A DNA stretch of 31,805 nucleotides, taken from the NCBI GenBank assembly GCA_050251815.1, contig JBFWMB010000043.1, positions 1 through 31,805 on the forward strand, read 5' to 3'. Position 1 is the stretch's first letter; every line of letters starts with the position of its first letter. This DNA is from GWE2-40-63 sp050251815. GTDB taxonomy: Bacteria; Bacteroidota; Bacteroidia; Bacteroidales; SZUA-534. The notes under the pieces were generated by a model, which did not search any database, had not been told where the DNA came from, and saw only the letters and a list, made by a program, of their open reading frames with translations. Of the stretch, positions 17,601-23,750 are shown in pieces. Position numbers and translations under genes: made by a program.

Positions 17601-18335
17601 GGCGTTTCCGTAGAACTCGTCGCGGAAATGCTGGTCGGCCAATTCGATGTTCTTTTGGTAATTCTTCTCGGCATTCTGATCTTTTTGAATGATTTTGCCA
17701 ATCATAAAAATCTGATCGTCGGGATAGGGATCGAAGGGGTCTAAATCGATGGCTTTGTCGTAAAACTCGATGGCCTGGTCGTAATCTTTGTTGTTAAAGA
17801 AATCGTCTGCCTGGGTAATTAGCTTTTTGAAGGCTTCGCGCCGGGCTTTTTCGTATTCGGCCATTAGGGCTTTGATTCGCTTTTGCATGTTGGAAGTATA
17901 GACTTCGTCGTAATCGAAATCGCCCATGCGGTTGTTGAACTCAAACTTGCCAATGGGTTCGTTAAATAGGGAGGCATTAAAGCCCTCGATTTCGGGAATG
18001 AGTTCAATAGCAAATTTATAATTCCAGATGCCTACATCCTCAGGAGGAACATGGGTATTAAAGAATAGTTTTTTTGAAAAGTAACCCCGTTTGGCAAAAA
18101 CCAAATCGTAGTCGCTGTTTAAATCGAGCCGTAAGGTAAAACGACCAGCATCGTCGGCATTAAAAACTTTGTCTTTGGTTCCGTTTTTATATACATTTAT
18201 TTTTGCCCCGCTTAATCCTTCGCGATCGACCTTAACGGTTCCTTTTACTTCGAGGTATCCCTGATCCTTCTGGCTGTAAGCTGTGGTAATTATAGAAAAT
18301 ACTAATACAAGCAGTGTGATAAGATGCTTTTTCAT
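14658..18335 (-). CDS. Giant exported TPR-like repeat protein with CarboxypepD_reg-like N-terminus
   Basis: A 1225-residue exported protein. A signal peptide (1-21, cleavage near A-Y-S) precedes a beta-sandwich like a carboxypeptidase regulatory domain (about 28-110). Then come 16 repeats of about 60-72 residues. Each has an A-D-x-x-F start, a Y-x-x-A-x-x-x-Y-x-x-A TPR helix pair, an L-K-P-x-E-x-Y-P turn and a K-x-x-E-I-x-x-L-L helix rich in Gln, Glu, Lys and Ala. A separate C-terminal domain of about 80 residues ends the protein. I use the ATG at 18335 (M-K-K-H-L); a longer reading would start at TTG 18353. The repeats imply a long solenoid scaffold in the periplasm or on the outer membrane. 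The stop overlaps the binding-protein start, so it is first in the importer operon. Its function there is unknown. Confidence 0.88.
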   Translation of the reverse strand: MKKHLITLLVLVFSIITTAYSQKDQGYLEVKGTVKVDREGLSGAKINVYKNGTKDKVFNADDAGRFTLRLDLNSDYDLVFAKRGYFSKKLFFNTHVPPEDVGIWNYKFAIELIPEIEGFNASLFNEPIGKFEFNNRMGDFDYDEVYTSNMQKRIKALMAEYEKARREAFKKLITQADDFFNNKDYDQAIEFYDKAIDLDPFDPYPDDQIFMIGKIIQKDQNAEKNYQKNIELADQHFRDEFYGNAQKYYLRAIKYKNEKYPNDQLALIETLLNQEEDDGGDKLYVQTLAAADRLFESQQYQPSLDRYKEASGLKPNETYPKDRIAEISAILAQLENDKNSREQLEREYNQAIMLADSRFDAKDYTTARNHYLKANQLKPAETYPRIRLTEIENLLAAQKSNEEKYQQFIAVADASFTAQQYESAKSNYQLALSMKPAEAYPARRIKEIDALLLQLAQTRKQELDEAYKKALAAADAAFNRKAYSEAKNNYQQALNLKKEEAYPQQKLNEIEQQLALMANKKRAYDVAIARADNNFNSENWELAKSDYQEAQAILPAEQYPQTRIAEINNKLLALKSAAEQRAAQQKSEADYNALITQADAQFQSQQWEQAKGLYQQALLVIPDKIYPKQRITEIDNALALLAERNKRYNDAIFMADAKLAQNSYGEALTAYNQAAQLKPDEAYPKQKINEIQTLLENQRKNQVAYDNYIKLADAAFSSNQLETARSNYQSALSLKANEAYPMQRIGEIDKLMAEQLAGKEARARLDAQYKNYLASADNHFSQQQLQEAKNFYTQASALKPNEAYPKQRLEEIDMLMAAQQANQQAYDARINEGVARYNQKNYKGALESYQQAAQLKPDEALPKQKIGELQGLLANEAQKQQQYQQWITQADLFFNQNKYTEAKNGYQQASNLMPGQEYPKSQLARINQLLADAAKRDAAAQAQLKAYNAKIEEADLFFDAQRYDQAISSYNAAKKLKSDETYPEQQIARINQLIQNASAQLDREFNQAILQGDQFKEQRNYEQAKQQYTKALSLKPQDPLPQSKLVELQNLIDEERLAAERQNKTDAEYANYLNRADKAYKIEDYSSALALYKGAQNIKPAESYPKNQILACERKIQELQAQAIADEEKRKQAELAAAKSTFKGKDFDYSGESRDQRFLSELSKQYPEGVTVENYDKPNKKITRVIVNHDGIAKEYIKVVYSYGTFYFRNGQNISGSVFNSETKE

Positions 18336-18510
18336 GTTAACATTTCGATTCAAAACAGCCGCAATTTAACCAAAATTGGGGAGTATCGCTATTTTTTTTT
18401 ACGGTTCTAAGTTAAAGATTTTGTAGCAGTGCCGGGTAAAAAAACAGGGTAAAGCATTGCCCGGAACAGGCTATGTTGGGCTTGACGGATGTTGGAGGTT
18501 AGATGTTTTA

Positions 18511-18566
18511 GACTTAAGACACAAGACTTAAGACATAAGACTTAAGACACAAGACTAAAGACGGCC
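18511..18566. repeat. Heptanucleotide tandem repeat, 8 units
   Basis: Eight consecutive 7-nt units start with GAC. The variants are GACTTAA, GACACAA, GACATAA, GACTAAA and a final GACGGCC, with GACTTAA and GACACAA alternating. The same repeat class recurs at 21639-21805. It resembles the short tandemly repeated heptanucleotides described from filamentous cyanobacteria, but the sequence differs. Confidence 0.85.
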
Positions 18567-18643
18567 GAATTTTTTGCTCTGTTTGGATGAGGTTGCCTTG
18601 CGGTGCATGAAAGGCGTTATTTTTATGGTTGTTTTAGTGCTTG

Positions 18644-18720
18644 CCCCGCTTTTTGGCGGGGTTAATGTAAACCCCGGGTTTCAACCCGGGGCTATTGTAA
18701 TTAAACCCCTATCCGGGGTT
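18644..18720. repeat. Cluster of three GC-rich hairpins (REP-like)
   Basis: Three successive stems in an AT-rich background. CCCCGC/GCGGGG pairs at 18644-18661. CCCCGGGTT/AACCCGGGG pairs at 18672-18691 with a 2-nt loop. AACCCC/GGGGTT pairs at 18704-18720 and is followed by TTTT on the plus strand. The first and third could act as terminators, but no plus-strand gene precedes them. A dispersed palindromic element is the more likely reading. Confidence 0.6.
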
Positions 18721-18856
18721 TTTTGTTGTTTTTGGAGTTTAAAGGCAGGTTGTGGGTAGGTTCTTGTGTCTTATAGCTATGAAAGGCAACGAATAACAAG
18801 CTTTGCTAAAATCTTACCAGCGCATTAAAAACCATAGCTCCTTAATTCATACTATC

Positions 18857-18887
18857 CTTTTTTCTTTTGTGACCAAAAGAAAAAAAG
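18857..18887. repeat. T-rich/A-rich inverted repeat
   Basis: A T6-C-T4-G arm (18857-18869) is followed after four bases by its near-perfect complement at 18874-18887. The arms differ by one extra A. Such a T/A hairpin could terminate in either direction. It is about 220 nt downstream of the lipoprotein stop at 19111. Confidence 0.5.
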
Positions 18888-18970
18888 TCTTGCCCAACGC
18901 ACCGGGCTAATTAAAATCCCTATAAATATTTAGGCTTACCGTATCTCAAAAAAGTACGTTTAAAGGTTAA

Positions 18971-18986
18971 CAACACTTAAGTGTTG
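18971..18986. promoter_or_regulatory. Perfect 16-nt palindrome, possible operator
   Basis: CAACACTTAAGTGTTG is a perfect, loop-free dyad. That shape is typical of a dimeric repressor site, but no regulator gene is adjacent and the function is unproven. Confidence 0.35.
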
Positions 18987-19110
18987 ACGTGGAATGCCGT
19001 TGTGCTCTTATTTTTCAGTTTTATGTTAAAACTGACTCCAAAAAAAAAATTAGAATGGTGTTTTTTATAGACTTCACCCAAGGTTTAAACCACCCAAAGT
19101 GCGAAGCGAC

Positions 19111-19632
19111 TTATTCAATTCGTTCAATAAGCTGATTTCTGGCAATCAGCAATTTTTCGGTGTTGGTAGTTAAGTCGGTAAGCGAAATAACTACATCAAC
19201 CCTTATTCCGGTCTCCCATTCTGGTCCGTTAATACTTGTCAAACACTTTTTATAATTCGGCAGGTTGTTTTCATTCGTATTTTCCGGTTCGGATACCCAG
19301 GCTTGTCCGGTATGAATTACATAGAGTCTGGAAGCTTTAAAACCGGATGTTATCAAGGTGCTATCCAAATTAACCAGGTATAAGACCGCAATTAATCGAT
19401 GGGATCTATTGTCAACAGGTACGCCCGGGAAAAAGTCGCGATATAAGTTTGTTTGCAGCATTATCTTTTGCTGATCAATTTGTAGGGTATCGGACGAATG
19501 GGTGTATAAATTATCGATAAATGTTAAATCATCGATTATATCTCCTGCTAACTTATCCTTTTCACAGGAAGAAAGTGCAAAAATAATAAGTAGTAAACCT
19601 AGACTGATTAATGGACTGCGATGGGTTTTCAT
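19111..19632 (-). CDS. Small lipoprotein, unknown function
   Basis: A 173-residue lipoprotein: the signal peptide ends in lipobox A-L-S-S-C with Cys23. The mature part starts with acidic residues, then alternating strands with no catalytic motif I recognise. Length and pattern suggest a small beta-rich surface or periplasmic protein. It begins 33 nt after the preceding lipoprotein gene on the same strand, so the two are probably co-transcribed. I cannot assign a family, and both genes sit among repeat arrays, which suggests an accessory locus. Confidence 0.7.
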   Translation of the reverse strand: MKTHRSPLISLGLLLIIFALSSCEKDKLAGDIIDDLTFIDNLYTHSSDTLQIDQQKIMLQTNLYRDFFPGVPVDNRSHRLIAVLYLVNLDSTLITSGFKASRLYVIHTGQAWVSEPENTNENNLPNYKKCLTSINGPEWETGIRVDVVISLTDLTTNTEKLLIARNQLIERIE

Positions 19633-19665
19633 AGCGGTTGTTTTACTGGTTCTTAATTTTAATGC

Positions 19666-20142
19666 TCACTCCTTTACTTTGACCATGCGGTAAGTTGTTT
19701 TGCCACCAGGGGTATTTTTTTCAAGCATCAGGTTAAAACCGTTGTATTGGTAGGTATATTCACCACTTAAGGCAAATCCGGTAATATAAATTGCCGGAAT
19801 GGGAAAAAACAAGGTATCAATGAATTTTACCCGGGTTTCGGAAATCTCCAACAAGCCTGCTCCATAATTAAAGGGAAGGTTTGTCGAACAGTAATAATAG
19901 CCCCCTGAAATATTGAGAAAAACAGAATCCTGCCTGTTTAAAACAGTACTTGAAAAAGTTCCTTTGTAAGTTCCTGGGGCAATGAGCTGCTCATTACCCG
20001 ACTCTTTATTACATCCGGTAAGCGTAAGAATTATTAGGGTGCCTGTCCATGCGTTTCGTAAAAAACGCGGCGAAATAAGCACCCTGACTTGGCAGCATAA
20101 ACTACTTAAACTGAAAGGATTGTTAGTCATTGGAAATTGCAT
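19666..20142 (-). CDS. Small lipoprotein, unknown function (start uncertain)
   Basis: A protein of up to 158 residues. A hydrophobic stretch ends in lipobox L-T-L-T-G-C at about residue 44, unusually far from the N-terminus. Starting at an internal GTG around residue 21 would give a normal-length signal peptide, so the ATG at 20142 may be too early. The mature part is beta-rich (P-G-T-Y-K-G-T-F-S-S, then strands with many Tyr and Phe), resembling small extracellular beta-barrel or lipocalin-like lipoproteins, though no family is recognised. It is followed by the second lipoprotein gene after 33 nt. Confidence 0.6.
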   Translation of the reverse strand: MQFPMTNNPFSLSSLCCQVRVLISPRFLRNAWTGTLIILTLTGCNKESGNEQLIAPGTYKGTFSSTVLNRQDSVFLNISGGYYYCSTNLPFNYGAGLLEISETRVKFIDTLFFPIPAIYITGFALSGEYTYQYNGFNLMLEKNTPGGKTTYRMVKVKE

Positions 20143-20457
20143 TTAACCTTTTAATGATGTATTGCGGTTGTGTAGGGTTGCTTTTAAGTTGACCCGGCCT
20201 GGAATTAAATGTGGTTGCATGGTTTGTTTCCAGCTTAATAGTAAAAACCAAAGGCCGAAAGTAGCATAAAAGAGCGGCATTTTTACGGGAGGTAAAGCCT
20301 GTAATCAACCTAAAAAGCAGTCCCGATGGCAAAAGTGGCATGATTCCTTTATTTTTTTTGAGCTTGTTTAAAAAAAAATAGCCTGCACTACCTGTAAAAC
20401 CAGGGTTGGTTTATAGCTAATTTGCCTGAATTTAAAGCAAAAGGTCTGAATTTAGTA
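20143..20457. other. Intergenic, nothing recognised
   Basis: An AT-rich stretch between the lipoprotein start and the 21-nt array. A short open frame at 20123-20341 shows no family features. CTGAATTTA occurs twice near the right end, just before the array. No promoter box was identified. Confidence 0.4.
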
Positions 20458-20730
20458 TTGGTGTTCTCAACTAAGGCTACGATGTTATCAAAATAAGCTT
20501 TGGTGTTATCAAAATTAGTATTGGTCTTATCAACTAAGGCATAGGTGTTATCATAATAGGTTTTGGTCTTATCAACTAAGACTTTGGTGTTATCAAAATT
20601 GGTATTGTTGTTATCAAAATTGGTATTGGTGTGCTCAACTAAGGCAAAGGTGTTATCAAAATTGGTATTGGTCTTCTCAACTAAAGTTTTGGTGTACCAG
20701 ACTAAGGCAAGGGTACCTGCAAAACAGGCA
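20458..20730. repeat. 21-nt tandem repeat array, 13 units
   Basis: Thirteen consecutive units have an exact 21-nt period, so there are no indels across the array. Two unit types alternate irregularly: one built on GGTGTTATCAAAATTGGTA, the other on GGTCTTATCAACTAAGGCA. The last two units are the most degenerate. Because 21 is a multiple of 3, frames stay open. On the minus strand the units read as heptads such as A-L-V-D-K-T-N and T-N-F-D-N-T-K, in a frame open from about 20878 to a TAG at 20388-20390 but without an ATG. The plus strand has a shorter open frame. It could be a minisatellite or a decayed protein repeat. Confidence 0.9.
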
Positions 20731-20761
20731 TTGGGGTTTGTTTGTTGAACGCCAATGCCTG
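20721..20761 (-). terminator. Hairpin terminator after the gene at 20791
   Basis: CAGGCATTGG (20725-20734) and CCAATGCCTG (20752-20761) form a perfect 10-bp stem. On the minus strand it is followed by TTTT and lies 30 nt past the stop at 20791. The T-run is short. The left arm overlaps the last unit of the 21-nt array. Confidence 0.5.
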
Positions 20762-20790
20762 CCAGTGCTATGCTTTGGGTAACTATCTGC

Positions 20791-21279
20791 TTAAGCTTCG
20801 GGTGTGGTTTCGCCGGTGTCGGGTTTGGAAGTGCTGCGAAGTTTTGCCAGGACCTTTGAAAAGGTGAATTGCTCTTTTTTCAGGGGGTCGTTGTGGTAAA
20901 AGTTTGAAGCAATTTTACAGATGTTGATTATTTCGTCGTAAAGGCCATTGAAGGTGAGGATACCCTCCTGGGTAAGTTCTTTGGTAGTACCCTTGAGTGA
21001 TTCCTGTAAGGTGTTGGCCTGACTGAAGGGGTTGGCATAGCCGATAATCCGGTCGATGAGTGCCGGGTTCATGCCTTTTTCGGTAATTTGGGCCTGTAAT
21101 TCAGGGCTCAGGTTTGTTTTAAACTGAAAGAGCAGGTTGGTCAATGCTCCCTGGCTTTTTCTCTGCACCTGGTGCAGGTAGTCAGAAAAGCCGAGGGTAA
21201 GAAGGATCTCGTCGCGGGTAGCGGGATCTTTTTTAAAATCGGCATCAATCTGGGTTTTAAATAAGGAGAGGTCGCTCAT
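20791..21279 (-). CDS. Hypothetical helical protein, probably 5'-truncated
   Basis: The ATG at 21279 gives a 162-residue soluble, largely helical protein with no signal peptide or catalytic motif. Notable segments are F-K-T-Q-I-D-A-D-F-K-K-D, G-M-N-P-A-L-I-D-R-I-I-G-Y-A and E-Q-F-T-F-S-K-V. The same frame stays open upstream and reads as plausible protein for another ~74 codons to about 21500, then turns into low-complexity hydrophobic residues with no start codon. I therefore suspect the true N-terminus is lost and 21279 is only an internal Met. From memory, similar proteins occur in several copies in related genomes; I could not check this. Base composition is more GC-rich than in the flanking sequence. 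Confidence 0.55.
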   Translation of the reverse strand: MSDLSLFKTQIDADFKKDPATRDEILLTLGFSDYLHQVQRKSQGALTNLLFQFKTNLSPELQAQITEKGMNPALIDRIIGYANPFSQANTLQESLKGTTKELTQEGILTFNGLYDEIINICKIASNFYHNDPLKKEQFTFSKVLAKLRSTSKPDTGETTPEA

Positions 21280-21500
21280 GGCCGGGGCCTGAATTCCGAT
21301 TACGCCGGAGGTTGCCGCGCGGAGGGTTTTTTGTACATCGATACCCAGGTTTATTTCGAAGGCATTGTCGATGCGCAGGTCGAGATCGTCGGCATACGCT
21401 GGTGTCCAGTTGGAGCGTACGGTTGACAGTTCGGGCAGACAGGTTTTAAAACTCTGGTTGATGGTTTTGCAGACGTAGAGTAGTTCTACATTCTGGCAAG
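21280..21500 (-). pseudogene. Start-less 5' extension of the gene at 20791
   Basis: In frame with the downstream ATG and free of stops. It reads V-E-L-L-Y-V-C-K-T-I-N-Q-S-F-K, then S-N-W-T-P-A-Y-A-D-D-L-D-L-R-I-D, then A-F-E-I-N-L-G-I-D. This is coding-like, with helices matching the style of the downstream part. Upstream of ~21504 the sequence becomes AT-rich and no ATG, GTG or TTG occurs in frame, consistent with truncation by a rearrangement. Confidence 0.5.
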
Positions 21501-21638
21501 GATAAGTTCGTGTAACTATAACTATACCATTTAAGTTAATACTAATAAAATTGAAGAACGTAAAAAAGACTACGAAAATTACAAAATAATATTCATAATG
21601 AAGGGGTTGGGATAAAAAAAAATAGAATTTAGTTCATA

Positions 21639-21805
21639 GACATTAGACGCAAGACATGAGATGCCAGACTAGAGACACAAGACTAGAGACACAAGATGCA
21701 AGACACAAGATGCAAGACATGAGATGCCAGACTAGAGACACAAGACTCCTGCCCGACGGGTAAGACGCAAGAGTCAAGACAAAAGACTTTAGACTTTTGA
21801 CCCAG
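21639..21805. repeat. Heptanucleotide tandem repeat, about 22 units with an insertion
   Basis: Sixteen contiguous 7-nt units of GAY-type (GACACAA, GACTAGA, GATGCAA, GACATGA, GATGCCA and others) run from 21639 to 21750. A 13-nt insertion carrying the dyad CCCGACGGG follows, then six more units (21764-21805). A 34-nt block at 21651-21684 is repeated exactly at 21714-21747, a shift of nine units. It belongs to the same class as the array at 18511. Confidence 0.88.
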
Positions 21806-22004
21806 GATTTAATACTTAAGGCTACGGATCAAGGGTAGTGAGGTTGGGGGTTGGTGTGTTGCTGAACGGGTTTGAGGAATTACAGGTAACGGGAATGCTC
21901 CTGCTAAGGTAATGGGTTTACGGAATTTTTATGTATTGGGTGTGGTAATTTTTTTTGGGGGGATGGTACGGTTGGTACATGTTGTCGGGGCGGATTTCGG
22001 AGCT

Positions 22005-22029
22005 CGTTCCTGTCCGGCAGGACGGAACG
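22005..22029. repeat. Strong hairpin, REP-like
   Basis: CGTTCC-T-GTCC (22005-22015) pairs with GGAC-GGAACG (22020-22029) around a GGCA loop, with one bulged T: ten base pairs. No T-run follows on either strand. It looks like a dispersed palindromic unit rather than a terminator. Confidence 0.55.
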
Positions 22030-22152
22030 ATGTTGCGAGAATCCAGCGTACGACACACCACGGACCCCGCAATGCAATTTACAAATTAGTGGTAGTATTT
22101 TAATTAATTAGGCATAGCTCGATTGTAGTACGATTACATTTTATAAAAAAAT

Positions 22153-22791
22153 TCAAGGTGTTATATAAACCGAAGCATTAATTATGGGGATTGAAAAATC
22201 GCCATAAACATCAAAAGTCTTCGAGCCGCCACAGCATTCGTGCCAAGTTGTTTGAAAACTTCCATTAATTCGGTCACTTCCAATGTATGAAATTTGACAA
22301 TAACTATCACTCGAATTTTCCCCCAGGTAGCGGTAAGTACTTTGATTATCAGGCACAGGTGTGAAGTACTCTATATTCATTCCAGCTTTATTTCTCCATG
22401 GATCAGCCCACCGATAATCAGCATAAGCCAAGGTAAACAGAGTATCTGTTTTAATATTAAAATAGAACATTACACTAAGGTCTTCATCTGTTTCAGCATC
22501 AGAAAAATTCACTCCTTGAGATGACATTCCAAGGCTCGGCTGCGATGGATGCCACCATACTGTCATATTCTGGGTTGTTTCAGTAAAAACTAATTCCTTA
22601 CTTCCAGACGAACCATATTCTTTAAAGTCAACACGTATATAATACTCCCCCTGATAGATATTTAAAGTATCGGGTTCAATTATTTCTTTCATATAAACTT
22701 TTGGTGGAAGTTTGTCTATTATAGACTCTTCGTCTGTCTTATTGCATGAGGCAAATAATAGAATTAGTAAAAGGAATGATATCATTTTCAT
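22153..22791 (-). CDS. Lipoprotein, unknown function
   Basis: A 212-residue lipoprotein with a compact signal peptide and lipobox L-F-A-S-C (Cys16). The mature protein is rich in aromatic and acidic residues and probably a beta-sandwich. A near-C-terminal C-C-G-G-S-K motif and one further Cys could form disulfides or a metal site. I do not recognise a family. It appears monocistronic, with the nearest same-strand gene nearly 280 nt upstream, and sits in the accessory region. Confidence 0.72.
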   Translation of the reverse strand: MKMISFLLLILLFASCNKTDEESIIDKLPPKVYMKEIIEPDTLNIYQGEYYIRVDFKEYGSSGSKELVFTETTQNMTVWWHPSQPSLGMSSQGVNFSDAETDEDLSVMFYFNIKTDTLFTLAYADYRWADPWRNKAGMNIEYFTPVPDNQSTYRYLGENSSDSYCQISYIGSDRINGSFQTTWHECCGGSKTFDVYGDFSIPIINASVYITP

Positions 22792-22879
22792 AATCTAAAA
22801 TTTTGAGTGTTCTTGTTTTCTTTAAAAATTATCAATGATTTATTAGAATTGTAAAATGGTTGCACTATTTCAAGTCTTT

Positions 22880-23069
22880 TACCGCTAACGGAGAGTATAA
22901 GAAACGTAAGTGATTTCGAAGCTCCTACTTATCAATTTGCACTGAGCCAAATTTGCGTTTTGACACAAATTTAAAATATTAAACAAACCCGTCAAATCGT
23001 AGATTTGGCGGAGCTGATTAAACGAACAAAAGTTTCGTAAACCACTGTAGCCCTTATGTTTTATATGCA
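22880..23069. repeat. Structured intergenic element with two long stems
   Basis: About 190 nt following the orphan gene's 3' end, with successive dyads: CCG/CGG at 22882-22891; AAATTTG (22949-22955) with CAAATTT (22966-22972); and CCGTCAAATC (22989-22998) with GATTTGGCGG (23002-23011), a 10-bp stem with one G:T pair and a 3-nt loop. This resembles dispersed elements at the ends of orphan genes in Bacteroidota as I remember them. An attC-like recombination site is a possibility only. Confidence 0.45.
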
Positions 23070-23750
23070 TTACTTGCATAGTTTTTTATCTAACTCTACT
23101 AGTTTTCTATGTAAATACAATTTAGCTTCTAATTCAAAAATCATTGAAGAAGGACTACCAATTTTTCCAAACAATAATTCCTTACAACTTGTATAAAACT
23201 GACCAACATTAGCAGTTTTTCCAAACCTTTCTAAATATCGTGATAAACAATACAAATAATTCTTTGTTTTAGGAATTTCATCATCAGGAATAAACGGTAA
23301 ATTAAAAACAATATTATCATCAGGAATAAAACTGTATTCTTTATTATTTAGTTTCTTTTTCAACTCAAAATCAAATTCCTCAATAACATTGTATTCATAT
23401 AAACTATATGCACTTTTAGGAATTTTTTTAGATATTTCATTCACTACCCAGGTAAAAAATTCTTCTCGGAATTTATATGAACCATGCCAATGATTAGGTA
23501 AAATATAGTCAACAAAAAATGAATGAATACCATACTCATTTAAAAGTTGAAAAGCCTTAATTTCAATATCATTATATTCTGATTTTTCAACCAATTCGAG
23601 AAATCTTTTTGAATCATCTAATTTCTTTAGCTCCCAAAAAGTTGAGAAATTAATCCCTAGATTTTCAACTTCTATTACTCTTAGACCAATCTGAAAGCAT
23701 TCTTTAGGATAATTTTCAATTAGCTTATTTAACGATATTGAGAAACACAT
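23070..23750 (-). CDS. AT-rich orphan protein, unknown function
   Basis: A 226-residue soluble protein, largely helical and rich in Lys, Glu, Phe and Tyr, with no signal peptide, membrane segment or catalytic motif I recognise. A central N-H-W-H-G-S segment (about residues 86-91) is the only concentration of potential ligand residues. Its base composition is clearly more AT-rich than the serine hydrolases and fabG nearby, suggesting recent acquisition. It stands alone: a structured element follows its 3' end and the left copy of the 168-bp direct repeat lies just upstream. It might be an immunity or defence accessory protein, but nothing in the sequence proves that. Confidence 0.65.
   Translation of the reverse strand: MCFSISLNKLIENYPKECFQIGLRVIEVENLGINFSTFWELKKLDDSKRFLELVEKSEYNDIEIKAFQLLNEYGIHSFFVDYILPNHWHGSYKFREEFFTWVVNEISKKIPKSAYSLYEYNVIEEFDFELKKKLNNKEYSFIPDDNIVFNLPFIPDDEIPKTKNYLYCLSRYLERFGKTANVGQFYTSCKELLFGKIGSPSSMIFELEAKLYLHRKLVELDKKLCK

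Larger units (their letters stand above)
18336..19110. other. Non-coding, repeat-rich interval upstream of the TPR-importer operon
   Basis: No credible gene in this 775-nt stretch. It holds the GAC heptamer array (18511-18566), three adjacent hairpins (18644-18720), an inverted repeat around 18857-18887 and a perfect palindrome at 18971-18986. The operon's promoter should lie within the first ~150 nt, but I found no exact TAnnTTTG box there. No cobalamin riboswitch consensus was recognised on the minus strand. Confidence 0.6.
21501..22152. other. Non-coding interval with heptamer array and hairpin
   Basis: About 650 nt without a convincing gene. The first ~130 nt are AT-rich. The GAC heptamer array (21639-21805) occupies the middle, followed by a G-rich stretch and a strong hairpin at 22005-22029. 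The weak plus-strand open frame at 21912-22103 runs through the hairpin and is not credible. Confidence 0.5.

Noticed and set aside
18336..18490. Cobalamin riboswitch upstream of the importer operon
   Set aside because: A CCGGCACTGC stretch on the minus strand recalls a B12 box, but the other conserved cobalamin motifs and stems are missing.
20123..20341. 72-residue minus-strand gene
   Set aside because: It overlaps the lipoprotein start, has no recognisable features, and its composition looks like translated intergenic sequence.
20458..20730. CRISPR array
   Set aside because: The 21-nt units are contiguous with no unique spacers, and no cas gene is nearby.
20563..20748. Plus-strand gene through the 21-nt array
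   Set aside because: Low-complexity V-L-S-K-L heptads that follow only from the repeat. The array also reads open on the minus strand, and there is no promoter or domain.
22885..23079. 64-residue minus-strand gene
   Set aside because: It runs straight through the hairpins of the structured element and overlaps the end of the orphan gene.
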